NCBI GenBank assembly: GCA_007753675.1
Contig: CP036432.1
Span: 5,244,394-5,308,393, forward strand
Reading direction: 5' to 3'
Source: Stieleria magnilauensis
GTDB taxonomy: Bacteria; Planctomycetota; Planctomycetia; Pirellulales; Pirellulaceae
DNA: 64,000 nucleotides
How positions within the stretch are numbered: position 1 is the first letter of the stretch; the number at the start of each line of letters is the position of its first letter. The position numbers and the translations under genes are program-made. Below, in pieces: positions 56,301 through 64,000 of this stretch. Below the pieces are notes generated by a model. That model was not told the DNA's origin and made no database searches. It saw only the letters and a list, made by a program, of their open reading frames with translations.

Positions 56301-56557
56301 GCCAACAGTTCGCTGGCATCCGGATCGCCTGGATCAAGGGCACCGCCGTCGATCATCAGGGATCGCGTTTCCAGACGCAGGCCGGACTCTTGTTTCAACA
56401 CGCCGTGACAGGAGTAACACTTCTCGCTGAGCAGCGGTTTGATCTGGGTCAGATAATCGACATCGTCGGTCGCGATCGCAGCCGACATCGACGGGGCCGC
56501 GAAAACGAGGAACGCGATGACTTGGGGGAGGGAGCTTGGACGCACGGGGAGACGCAT
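53318..56557 (-). CDS. PSCyt1/DUF1549/DUF1553 protein with heme motif and inner LamG-like domain
   Basis: 1079 residues. After the signal peptide comes a cytochrome c-like domain with CYSCH (47-51) and distal RMPP, then DUF1549 (~140-380; [13 protein letters not shown], and [15 protein letters not shown] with a second CxxCH), a beta-sandwich resembling LamG/DUF1080 (~470-620), a coiled-coil/Lys-rich stretch (~640-730) and DUF1553 (~780-1075; [20 protein letters not shown]). Such proteins are planctomycete-specific and presumably act in electron transfer or glycan handling at the surface; none has a settled function. First gene of a unit with SASA and DUF1501, divergent from the 56667 pair across 109 bases. 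Confidence 0.92.
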   Translation of the reverse strand: [1079 protein letters not shown]

Positions 56558-56666
56558 CGGTTGGAGGTGGGAAGGATTAGTTTAACCGAACCGGCGGCGG
56601 ATGTGTCGATCGTTGTTGCAGACAACAAATTAGCAGTCGCCCAAAACATCGGCTAAGATACGCCAC

Positions 56667-58082
56667 ATGAACCAACATCCGTCCCATCGATCACTTCGCC
56701 GTGACTTCTTGCGTTCTGCCGGTGGCGGAGCCGGGATGATCGCGCTGGCTTCACTGCTATCCGCTGACGGCCTTGCGGGAAACCACGACGGCTCGATTCG
56801 CCAGCCCCACTTTCGACCGCGGGCCAAGCGAATCATCTGGCTGTTCATGCATGGAGGCCCCAGCCAAGTCGATCTGTTTGACCCCAAGCCGGATCTAATC
56901 AAGTACGCCGGACAGCCGCTTCCGGACAGTTTTGGTTCCGTGATGACGCGTCGCAAAGTCGCCAACAATCCACTGCTCGGCCCGGTCCGTCCGTTCCGGC
57001 CGCGTGGCCAATCGGGATTGCCGATCTCTGACTTTCTGCCGCATCTGTCCACCGTCGCCGACGATCTGTGTGTGATCCGGTCGCTGCATGGAGACAGCGT
57101 CAATCATCCACAGTCGGTGTACCAAATGAACACCGGCAGCACCTTGATGGGGCATCCGAGTTTCGGCAGTTGGCTGGCTTACGGACTGGGCAGCGAGAAC
57201 GAGGACATGCCGGCCTTTGTGGTGTTGCCCGACCCGGGCGGCGGACTCAAGGGAGGACCGTCGGCCTGGGGCAACGGCTATCTGCCGGCGACCTATCAAG
57301 GAACAACGATGCGTCCGGGTAAAACGCCGATCCTCAACCTAACACCGCCGAGCGGTGTTTCGGATCTCCGTCAACGTTCGACACTGGACTTCATTCAGCA
57401 GCTCAATCAAAACCATTTGGTCGGACGTGAACAGGACGACGACCTGGCCGCCAGAATCGATGCGTACGAACTGGCGTTTCGGATGCAATCGGCCGCACCC
57501 GAAGCCGTTGATTTTTCACAGGAGTCGGCCGCAACGCTTTCGATGTACGGGATCGACGACAAGACAACACGTGACTTTGGCGAGCGCTGCTTGCTGGCCC
57601 GACGCATGATCCAGCGCGGTGTCCGGATGGTCCAAGTCTATTCGGGCGACACCAACGGTTGGGATGCGCATCAAGATGTCGACAAGAACCATAGTGAGTA
57701 CTGCGCCAAAACCGACAAACCGGTCGCCGCACTGCTCAAAGACCTGAAGCGATCGGGATTGCTCGATGACACCCTGGTCGTCTGGTGCGGCGAATTCGGG
57801 CGCATGCCGATGAGCGAACAGGGCAAGGGACGCGATCACAATCCGTGGGGTTACTGTGGATGGATCGCCGGGGCCGGCATCAGCGGCGGACGTGCTTACG
57901 GCGCGACCGACGAAGTCGGGCTGCGGGCGGCCGAAGATCGAGTGCACGTCAACGAGTTCCACGCCACGTTGCTTCATTTGATGGGACTCGATCACCGCGA
58001 CCTGACCTACTTCCATAACGGACTGGACGAGCGTCTGACCGGACCCAGTGAAGTCGACATCGTCGAGGGACTGCTCTCATGA
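56667..58082 (+). CDS. DUF1501 domain protein (second copy)
   Basis: 471 residues. The leader RRDFLRSAGGGAGMIALASL is of Tat type with RRDFL. The DUF1501 fold shows RIIWLFMHGGPSQVDLFDPK, VIRSLHGDSVNHP, GWDAHQDVDKNHSEY, VVWCGEFGRMPMSE and RDHNPWGY. It is clearly related to the copy at 50107-51573 but not a recent duplicate. Its stop overlaps the next start (ATGA at 58079-58082), so it is coupled to the DUF1549 gene. Here DUF1501 comes first, whereas in the neighbouring unit it comes last. Confidence 0.92.
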   Translation: MNQHPSHRSLRRDFLRSAGGGAGMIALASLLSADGLAGNHDGSIRQPHFRPRAKRIIWLFMHGGPSQVDLFDPKPDLIKYAGQPLPDSFGSVMTRRKVANNPLLGPVRPFRPRGQSGLPISDFLPHLSTVADDLCVIRSLHGDSVNHPQSVYQMNTGSTLMGHPSFGSWLAYGLGSENEDMPAFVVLPDPGGGLKGGPSAWGNGYLPATYQGTTMRPGKTPILNLTPPSGVSDLRQRSTLDFIQQLNQNHLVGREQDDDLAARIDAYELAFRMQSAAPEAVDFSQESAATLSMYGIDDKTTRDFGERCLLARRMIQRGVRMVQVYSGDTNGWDAHQDVDKNHSEYCAKTDKPVAALLKDLKRSGLLDDTLVVWCGEFGRMPMSEQGKGRDHNPWGYCGWIAGAGISGGRAYGATDEVGLRAAEDRVHVNEFHATLLHLMGLDHRDLTYFHNGLDERLTGPSEVDIVEGLLS

Positions 58083-59956
58083 TGCGAATGACCCTGCTGT
58101 TGGCGTTGCTTGCCATCTTCCCGCTGCTGCCGTGGCCCCCGACCGCCGGGGCGACCGACGCGGAAGACCAACCGGTTGATGACGCAGTCGCCGAAATCGA
58201 AGAAGACGAAATCTCGGACTTCGACCGCGACCACTGGGCCTATGATCGGATCGTGCGGCCCGCCGTGCCCGTGGTGGTGCAAACCGATTGGCCGCGGACG
58301 GGGATCGACCGGTTCATCCTGGCGCGACTGGAAAAGGACTCCCTCCAACCGGCGCCGCCTGCGGATCGGTCCAGCTTGATCCGCAGGCTGTGTTGGGACT
58401 TGACCGGTTTGCCGCCCACGGTCGATCAAGTCCAAGACTTTGTGAACGACCCGCGGCCCGATGCCTACTCGCGACTGGTCGATTCGTTGCTCGCCTCACC
58501 TGAGTTCGGGAAACGCTGGGGGCAATTCTGGTTAGACCTGGCACGCTATGCGGACACCGACGGATACGAACACGACAAAATCCGTGACCAGGCCTGGAAG
58601 TATCGCGATTGGGTGATCGATGCGATCAACCGCGACATGCCCTATGACACGTTCATCCGCTGGCAACTTGCCGGCGACCAGGTGGAATCCGGCGGGGAAC
58701 AAGCGACGCTGGCAACGGCATTTTGTTTGTCAGGTCCCGACATGCCCGACATCAACTCGATGGACGAACGACGCCATGTCTTGCTTAATGAGATCACGTC
58801 GACTGTCGGGGCCGTGATGCTGGGACTGCAATTCGGCTGCGCCCAGTGCCATGACCACAAGTACGACGCGATCAGCCAAGCGGATTTTTATCGGCTGCGA
58901 GCGTTCTTCGATTCGGCGATCCGCCTGGAACAGAACAAGTCGGTCAGCGTCTTGGCGTCCCATCGTGATTACCCGCAAACCCATCTGATGCTCCGCGGCG
59001 ATTGGCGTCGGCCGGGCGCCCCGCTGGAACCGGCGTTTCCCCGGGTCATCAATGATGCGGGGACGGCGCCGTCGCCTGACGCCTCGCCACGCACCGAGTT
59101 GGCTGATTGGATGACCGATCGATCCAACCCACTGACGGCCCGTGTGATCGTCAATCGAATTTGGCAACAGCACTTTGGCACCGGATTGACGGCGACACCG
59201 AGTGACTTCGGCGTGATGGGGGACAGTCCCACGCACCCCGAATTGCTCGACTACCTGTCCGATGAATTGATGCGGGAAAACTGGAGCACCAAACGAATCC
59301 ATCGCATGATCGTGATGTCCAGCGTCTATCGAGTGTCCGGGACGCGGCCGAAACAGGGCTTCGATCGCGAGTCTTGGGATCGTGCGCTGGCGGCCGACCC
59401 CGACAACCAGTTGCTCAGCCGTTTCCCTCGCCGCCGCTTGGATGCCGAAGCGATCCGAGACGGATTGCTTGCCGTCAGTGACTCGCTGAATCATGAGATG
59501 GGCGGCCCCGGCGTGCGGCCCGCGCTGCCGGTGGAAATGGTCAAGACGCTAAAGTCGGGACAATGGAAGGAGACACCGTCGAAGGCTGACCATGAGCGTC
59601 GCAGCATCTACATTTTCGCCAGACGGAATTTGCGATTTCCCTTCTTCGCGACCTTCGATCGTCCCACCGCCGATCAACCGTGCGCGCGACGAAACCAGTC
59701 CACCACCGCCATCCAGTCGCTGGTGCTGCTCAATTCCGCGTTTGTGATGAAGACGTCGGAGCGATTGGCAAGTGTCGTGTCCGCCGGCCAACCGGACCTG
59801 CGATCACAGATCGATTCGCTCTACATGCGACTCTATTCGCGACACCCCGATGGCGAGGAAGTGACGGGCGCGACGGAGTTCTTGGCCAGCGGTGCTACGC
59901 TGAAAGATCTGTGCCGAGCGATGGTGAACTCGAATGAGTTCTTGTATGTGGATTGA
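58079..59956 (+). CDS. DUF1549/DUF1553 protein without N-terminal cytochrome domain
   Basis: 625 residues. Signal peptide LLLALLAIFPLLPWPPTAGA and an acidic linker (DDAVAEIEEDEISDF) precede DUF1549 (~55-290; RRLCWDLTGLPPTVDQVQDF, CAQCHDHKYDAIS with CxxCH) and DUF1553 (~330-620; NPLTARVIVNRIWQQHFGTG, FPRRRLDAEAIRDGLL). It lacks the PSCyt1 domain and inner sandwich of the 53318 protein, so it is the short form. It is coupled to the DUF1501 gene by a 4-base overlap and probably acts with it. Confidence 0.92.
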   Translation: MMRMTLLLALLAIFPLLPWPPTAGATDAEDQPVDDAVAEIEEDEISDFDRDHWAYDRIVRPAVPVVVQTDWPRTGIDRFILARLEKDSLQPAPPADRSSLIRRLCWDLTGLPPTVDQVQDFVNDPRPDAYSRLVDSLLASPEFGKRWGQFWLDLARYADTDGYEHDKIRDQAWKYRDWVIDAINRDMPYDTFIRWQLAGDQVESGGEQATLATAFCLSGPDMPDINSMDERRHVLLNEITSTVGAVMLGLQFGCAQCHDHKYDAISQADFYRLRAFFDSAIRLEQNKSVSVLASHRDYPQTHLMLRGDWRRPGAPLEPAFPRVINDAGTAPSPDASPRTELADWMTDRSNPLTARVIVNRIWQQHFGTGLTATPSDFGVMGDSPTHPELLDYLSDELMRENWSTKRIHRMIVMSSVYRVSGTRPKQGFDRESWDRALAADPDNQLLSRFPRRRLDAEAIRDGLLAVSDSLNHEMGGPGVRPALPVEMVKTLKSGQWKETPSKADHERRSIYIFARRNLRFPFFATFDRPTADQPCARRNQSTTAIQSLVLLNSAFVMKTSERLASVVSAGQPDLRSQIDSLYMRLYSRHPDGEEVTGATEFLASGATLKDLCRAMVNSNEFLYVD

Positions 59957-60083
59957 TTCTGCGATTGATTCTTCGACTGATTCTGCACCGCACACCTGTC
60001 ACGCAGATCCCACTTTGAACGGCTGATCATCGATTGACATCAGCCGGTTCGCGCCAGTGTCTGGGCGTCACACGCGAATTCAG

Positions 60084-60752
60084 TTAGCCGGTTTTGTCGG
60101 TCGCCTCTGAATCACCGGAGCGCAGGTACGCGGAGATCGGCACGGCCAGGACGGCGCCGATGACCGGAGCGGTCAGATAGATCCACAGGGATTCCAATTG
60201 GTTTCCGACCAGCGCCGGTGCGATCGAACGAGCCGGATTCATCGAGGCCCCGCTGATCGGCCCTCCGCAGAGCACTTCAAAGGAGATCACACCGCCGATA
60301 GCCAGCCCCGCGGTGATCCCTTTTTCTTTCGCACCGGTGCTGACGTTGAGCACGACGAACAGCAAAATCAACGTCAAGATGATTTCGAAAATGAATGATT
60401 GCCACCACGTTCCTGCCGGCAGCGTCGGTCCCAAGCTGGCTTGATCTGGAAATAAAACCCGCAGCAACACGCTGGCCAGCAGCGCGCCGACGCATTGGCT
60501 GATGATGTACGGGACCACGTGTTTCCCTTCGAATCGTCGCCCCACCCAGAACGCAATCGTCACGGCGGGATTGATGTGGGCGCCAGAGATATCGCCGATC
60601 GAATGGATCATCGCCGAAACGACCAGCCCCCAGGCAAGGGCGATGCCGACCAGCGTCACGCCGCCGTCGGTCACGTTGTCGACCACGACCGAACCGGTTC
60701 CGACAAACACCAACACGAACGTGCCGATCATTTCGGCGACATACTTTTTCAT
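60084..60752 (-). CDS. Aquaporin/MIP-family channel
   Basis: 222 residues with six helices and both pore half-helices: GAHINPAVTIAF and GASMNPARSIAP give the two NPA motifs. An AEMIGTFVLVFVGTGSVV start is typical. The position after the second NPA is Arg, as required for selectivity. The short size and the small loops favour a water channel (AqpZ-like) over a glycerol facilitator, but this is not certain. The ATG at 60752 has GGTGAAG before it; TTG at 60761 and GTG at 60758 are alternatives. Stands alone. Confidence 0.93.
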   Translation of the reverse strand: MKKYVAEMIGTFVLVFVGTGSVVVDNVTDGGVTLVGIALAWGLVVSAMIHSIGDISGAHINPAVTIAFWVGRRFEGKHVVPYIISQCVGALLASVLLRVLFPDQASLGPTLPAGTWWQSFIFEIILTLILLFVVLNVSTGAKEKGITAGLAIGGVISFEVLCGGPISGASMNPARSIAPALVGNQLESLWIYLTAPVIGAVLAVPISAYLRSGDSEATDKTG

Positions 60753-61018
60753 CTTCACCAACGCTGCATGGCCAGGGGGAATCGTCTAAGCAACGGCAGA
60801 TGATACCACCCCAGGCGGACGATGCGGCTCGTCTGTCGGTCAAGCCGTTGAAAGACGCAAAAACCGGCCAACCCCTGGATGCGGAATAACCGGGATCGCG
60901 GCGTGTGCCAGTTTTGTCATTCTGTTCATCGATCAGGCGTGTCCCCCCCCACACCTGACCTAGCCTTTCATCGAATTGAAACCTGCCCCCTCTTTTGACT
61001 TCGCCGCAGAACCCTGAC

Positions 61019-61438
61019 GTGAAACGATTGTCTCGAATCCGCTCTGCTGTCCGACGCCGCCGCAAGGGGGCGGCGATGATCGAGTTTGCGGTTTGCCTGC
61101 CCGTGTTCCTGCTGATCGCGATGGGCACGATCGAAACCTGTCGGATGATTTATCTGCGGCAATCGCTCAAAGTGGCCGCATACGAGTGTGCCCGGCTCGC
61201 GATCGTTCCCGAAGTGACGGTGGCAGACTTACAGGATCAATGCGATGTCCTGCTGATGGGCCGCAACATCTCCAACTACACGCTCCATTGCACACCGGCG
61301 GATCCGTCCACTCTCAACTACGGAGAGATTTTCATCACGACGGTCGAAGCCCCTGCATCAGAGAACGCACTGGTCGGATCCTGGATCTACGGCAGTTCGA
61401 CGGTCTCGGAATCTGTATCCATCATGATGGAGTATTAG
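61019..61438 (+). CDS. TadE-like minor pseudopilin
   Basis: 139 residues. A basic N-terminus (KRLSRIRSAVRRRRKG) leads to GAAMIEFAVCLPVFLLIAMG, the TadE pilin-like helix with Glu at +5 after the cleavage site; ETCRMIYLRQSLKVAAYECA is also typical of TadE/TadG. It would be cut by a TadV-type peptidase and assemble at a Tad secretion/pilus system. GTG at 61019 is preferred because its N-terminus resembles other TadE proteins; a TTG at 60995 is the alternative. First of three linked genes, 3 bases before the next. Confidence 0.85.
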   Translation: MKRLSRIRSAVRRRRKGAAMIEFAVCLPVFLLIAMGTIETCRMIYLRQSLKVAAYECARLAIVPEVTVADLQDQCDVLLMGRNISNYTLHCTPADPSTLNYGEIFITTVEAPASENALVGSWIYGSSTVSESVSIMMEY

Positions 61439-61441
61439 TCC

Positions 61442-62575
61442 ATGGTTCCAACAGTCAATCCTCCACGCGAACGCATTCAGGCCCGCCATCGCAGACACCT
61501 GCGGCGTGGAGCGACAATGGCCATGTTGGCGATCTTGATGCCCGTGATGATTGCCGTTGCCGCCTTCATGATCAACATCGTCTACATGGAACTGACTCGA
61601 ACGGAACTGCAGATTTCATTGGACGTCGCCACCCGTGCCGCCGGACGGACGCTGGCTGTGACCGGAGACCAGCAGCAAGCAGTCATCGCCGCCGAGCAAA
61701 TGCTCAACGCAAACACGTATGCCAACCAAACGCTGGCCTTGAGTGAAACCGAGATCGTCTTCGGAGTCTCGACTCGCCACTCCGAAATGGAACGCTACAA
61801 CTTTGGTCCGGGCAATCATCCCAATGCGGTCAAGGTTGAAACGAACGGAACCCATCTCGTTCCGCTCCTGTTCCCATCGATGGGCGTGCCGATCCAGCCC
61901 CGCCCGATGAAGACAGCGATTGCCACCAAGGTCGAACTGGACATCGCTTTGGTGATCGATCGCTCCGGATCAATGGCCTACTCCGCCTCAGAACAAGCCG
62001 ACGGGAGCGGCCCGGATGCCGCAGATGACGACTGGGCATTCGGCGATCCGGTTCCGCCTCATTCCCGCTGGCTGGACACGGTCACCGCCGTTGACACGTT
62101 CTTGAGTGTGATGGAACAGTCCCACCATGACGAAATGGTGACATTGACGACGTATGCCTCCAAAGCAACCGTCGACGTGGACCTCACCCATGACTACAAC
62201 AGCATTCGTGCTGCCCTCGACCACCATAGCAACCACTTTAGTGGGGGCGGTACGAACACTGGTGAAGGGATCACCAAGGGCAGCGCCGCAGTTCGGAAAA
62301 AAAACCTGGCCAGACCATGGGCCGCCAAAGTCATGGTCGTGATGAGCGACGGACTGTCGACCACCGGAACCGAACCCGTGTCGGCCGCACGGATGGCAGC
62401 CGAAGCTCATGTCATGGTTTACACCGTGACGTTCTCTAACGAGGCCGATACAACGACCATGCAAGAAGTCGCCGATGCCGGCGCCGGCAAACACTACCAT
62501 GCAAATGACAGTGCTCAGCTCAATCAAGTATTCGAAGACATCGCCCGTGGCCTCCCCACCTTGATCACGTTTTAA
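61442..62575 (+). CDS. TadG-like protein with von Willebrand factor A domain
   Basis: 377 residues. An Arg-rich head, then membrane helix with GATMAMLAILMPVMIAVAAF, where the Glu of TadE is absent, as in TadG. A VWA domain occupies ~165-375, with the MIDAS motif VIDRSGSMAY (D173, S175, S177), GGGTNTGEGI (the MIDAS Thr) and VVMSDGLST (the MIDAS Asp). Such proteins are minor components of Tad pili and may mediate metal-dependent adhesion. It starts 3 bases after the first TadE-like gene and ends 12 bases before the second. Confidence 0.9.
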   Translation: MVPTVNPPRERIQARHRRHLRRGATMAMLAILMPVMIAVAAFMINIVYMELTRTELQISLDVATRAAGRTLAVTGDQQQAVIAAEQMLNANTYANQTLALSETEIVFGVSTRHSEMERYNFGPGNHPNAVKVETNGTHLVPLLFPSMGVPIQPRPMKTAIATKVELDIALVIDRSGSMAYSASEQADGSGPDAADDDWAFGDPVPPHSRWLDTVTAVDTFLSVMEQSHHDEMVTLTTYASKATVDVDLTHDYNSIRAALDHHSNHFSGGGTNTGEGITKGSAAVRKKNLARPWAAKVMVVMSDGLSTTGTEPVSAARMAAEAHVMVYTVTFSNEADTTTMQEVADAGAGKHYHANDSAQLNQVFEDIARGLPTLITF

Positions 62576-62587
62576 CGCGGCAGCACC

Positions 62588-63073
62588 ATGAGACCTACGC
62601 AGTCGTTCTCGTACAAACGAAAACCACGCGGCGCAACGACGATCGAATTTGCGTTGGTATTTCCGCTGATCCTGTTGTTCTTCGCGTTCATGTTCGAAGT
62701 CAGCCGCGTGTTGATGCTACAGCATACCGCCGACACCGCGGCATACGAAGCGGCTCGCGCGGCGATGGTGCCGGGAGCAACGGCAGCGGAGGCGGAACAG
62801 GTAGCACAGCAACTCGTCGACGACGCCGGATTCTCTCTTGTCGATATCCAAGTCACGCCCACTGACATTACCGACGAAACCGCGTTGATTACTGTTTCGG
62901 TCAGCATCCCTGTCAATAACAACTCATGGATCGCACCGACTCAATTCGCGAACTTTGTCGTCAACAGCGAAGTGACGTTGATGTGTGAACGACCACCGCT
63001 TATCAAACTGTCCGCCTTAACGGACTTGGGCGCCAAGAAAGAAAGGATGCAGAACAACACTGCCGGCCTCTAG
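62588..63073 (+). CDS. TadE-like minor pseudopilin (second)
   Basis: 161 residues. The N-terminal KPRGATTIEFALVFPLILLF has the same TadE form, with EVSRVLMLQHTADTAAYEAA following, and a small beta domain after ~95. It resembles the 61019 protein in layout but is distinct in sequence. The three linked genes (TadE, VWA-TadG, TadE) are a common minor pilin set; the ATPase, secretin and platform genes are not in this window. The Lys-rich C-terminus is variable. Confidence 0.9.
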   Translation: MRPTQSFSYKRKPRGATTIEFALVFPLILLFFAFMFEVSRVLMLQHTADTAAYEAARAAMVPGATAAEAEQVAQQLVDDAGFSLVDIQVTPTDITDETALITVSVSIPVNNNSWIAPTQFANFVVNSEVTLMCERPPLIKLSALTDLGAKKERMQNNTAGL

Positions 63074-63310
63074 TTGCGAAACGTGGTTCCGGCGCTCTTG
63101 ACTGGCCTCCTTCTCTACCGCAACATGCTTGCGAGTCGGTTGATCGAATGGATGCTCCAAGATCAACGCGATCTGGTCAGCCGTAGACGCCTACGCGAAG
63201 GACGTCGCGTGGCCGCTTGGCTGATACCGACGGGCTTCAATGGACAGGCTCGTGCTCCTCCCGCTGCTGACGAGACAATGTCACCCCCGCCTCCGAGTGA
63301 ATTCAACACC

Positions 63311-64000
63311 ATGACGATCTTCTCTTCCGCCTGCTCACTCCGTGGGGCCCGATGCGTCGTCTCGCTGTGTATCCTGTCATTCTGCTTCGCCGCAACGGCG
63401 GTCTCGCAGGACCAGCTCGTCAAACAAACGAGCTACCAAACCGACCAGGACATCCCCTATCGCAGCGGCGAGAATTTGACCGACTACATGCGTGAGCGTT
63501 GCCGACTGGACGTCTACGCTCCCGAATCCAAAACCGGTTTCTCCACGGTCGTCTGGTTTCACGGCGGCGGACTAAAAGGCGGCAAAAAATCCGTGCCGAC
63601 GGAACTCAAGGAACAAGGCATCGCCGTCGTTGCCGTCAACTACCGACTTCATCCCAAAGTCACTTCGCCCGCGTACCTCCAGGACGCTGCGGCGGCCGTC
63701 GCTTGGACATTCAAGAACATCGAAAACTATGGCGGCTCAAACAAAATGATCTTCATCAGCGGACACTCCGCCGGCGGCTACCTGACCAGCATGCTCGGCC
63801 TGGACAAACGCTGGTTGGCCGCGCACGACATCGACGCCGATGACATCGCAGGACTGATCCCCTACAGCGGCCATACCATCACCCACTTCACCGTCCGCGC
63901 CGAACGGGGCATCGACGGCAAACAACCGGTCGTGGACGAGATGGCACCGCTGTATCACGTCCGAGACGATTGCCCACCGCTCTTGTTGATCACCGGAGAC
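63311..64000 (+). CDS. Secreted alpha/beta hydrolase (esterase/lipase-like), 3' end outside window
   Basis: 230 codons are present. The signal peptide region is CVVSLCILSFCFAATAVS. The oxyanion motif VVWFHGGGLKGG and nucleophile elbow ISGHSAGGYLTS with the catalytic Ser are clear; the Asp and His lie beyond the edge, though PLLLITGD starts the Asp strand. It resembles the HSL/BD-FAE carboxylesterase group. The ATG at 63311 is taken for the signal peptide; an in-frame ATG at 63278 is possible. The 237-base gap after the TadE-like gene shows no other gene. Confidence 0.85.
   Translation, partial: MTIFSSACSLRGARCVVSLCILSFCFAATAVSQDQLVKQTSYQTDQDIPYRSGENLTDYMRERCRLDVYAPESKTGFSTVVWFHGGGLKGGKKSVPTELKEQGIAVVAVNYRLHPKVTSPAYLQDAAAAVAWTFKNIENYGGSNKMIFISGHSAGGYLTSMLGLDKRWLAAHDIDADDIAGLIPYSGHTITHFTVRAERGIDGKQPVVDEMAPLYHVRDDCPPLLLITGD

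Noticed and set aside
60900-60960. Run of C residues with short flanking complement as a regulatory hairpin
   Set aside because: The stem is short and G/C-biased, and there is no adjoining gene on the matching strand.
1-64000. tRNA, rRNA or riboswitch
   Set aside because: No T-loop-like GTTCGA segment in a cloverleaf context and no known riboswitch core was seen in the gaps; a covariance-model search would be decisive.

Overview
The window looks like a piece of a planctomycete chromosome, most likely from the Pirellulaceae (Rhodopirellula-like). This rests on gene content rather than any marker gene: DUF1559 prepilin-like proteins, DUF1501/DUF1549/DUF1553 (PSCyt/PSD) surface modules, two sulfatases, an ECF sigma factor next to a membrane Ser/Thr kinase, PQQ-type propellers, a SASA acetylesterase, and several dispersed palindromic intergenic repeats. 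No rRNA, tRNA, CRISPR array or phage module was seen.

Layout. 1-4.7 kb: a truncated PQQ-propeller gene, a secreted PDZ protein and an IS1182-type transposase. 5-12 kb: ECF sigma factor, Ser/Thr kinase, DUF1559 protein, small lipoprotein, a Ca-motif secreted protein, and an HtrA-like gene reduced to its two ends. 12-18 kb: a spike-like secreted protein, a glycerophosphodiesterase, a K+ channel with RCK domain, a Gfo/Idh/MocA oxidoreductase and an unusual protein joining a macro-like domain, RNase HI and a Cys4 finger. 18-21.7 kb: PAP2 phosphatase, GT4 glycosyltransferase, sugar epimerase/reductase and a three-BON protein.

21.8-27.9 kb: a minus-strand set with a GT2-ArnT fusion, a metallophosphoesterase, BlaR1-like and BlaI-like regulators and a DUF1559 protein. 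BlaI-operator-like palindromes lie before the first two, which suggests a small regulon not concerned with beta-lactams. 27.9-34 kb: a tripartite RND efflux operon. 34-36.7 kb: TrmK, creatininase-family and alpha/beta hydrolase genes.

36.9-39 kb: two arrays of about 160-bp units, each built round a long hairpin, flanking a GxxExxY (PD-(D/E)XK-like) gene. This is the most unusual structure in the window. 39-45.5 kb: a sulfatase and an amino-sugar operon (ROK kinase, NagB-PIG-L fusion, translationally coupled glutamate dehydrogenase) that would recover both carbon and ammonium. 45.5-48.5 kb: PQQ propeller, cyclic-nucleotide-binding protein, Uma2 nuclease. 48.6-60 kb: sulfatase, two DUF1501 and two DUF1549/1553 genes and a sialate O-acetylesterase. 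60-64 kb: aquaporin, three Tad-type minor pilin-like genes and a truncated esterase.

Starts were chosen by signal peptide, Shine-Dalgarno match and family length; several upstream extensions were rejected because they run into intergenic repeats.
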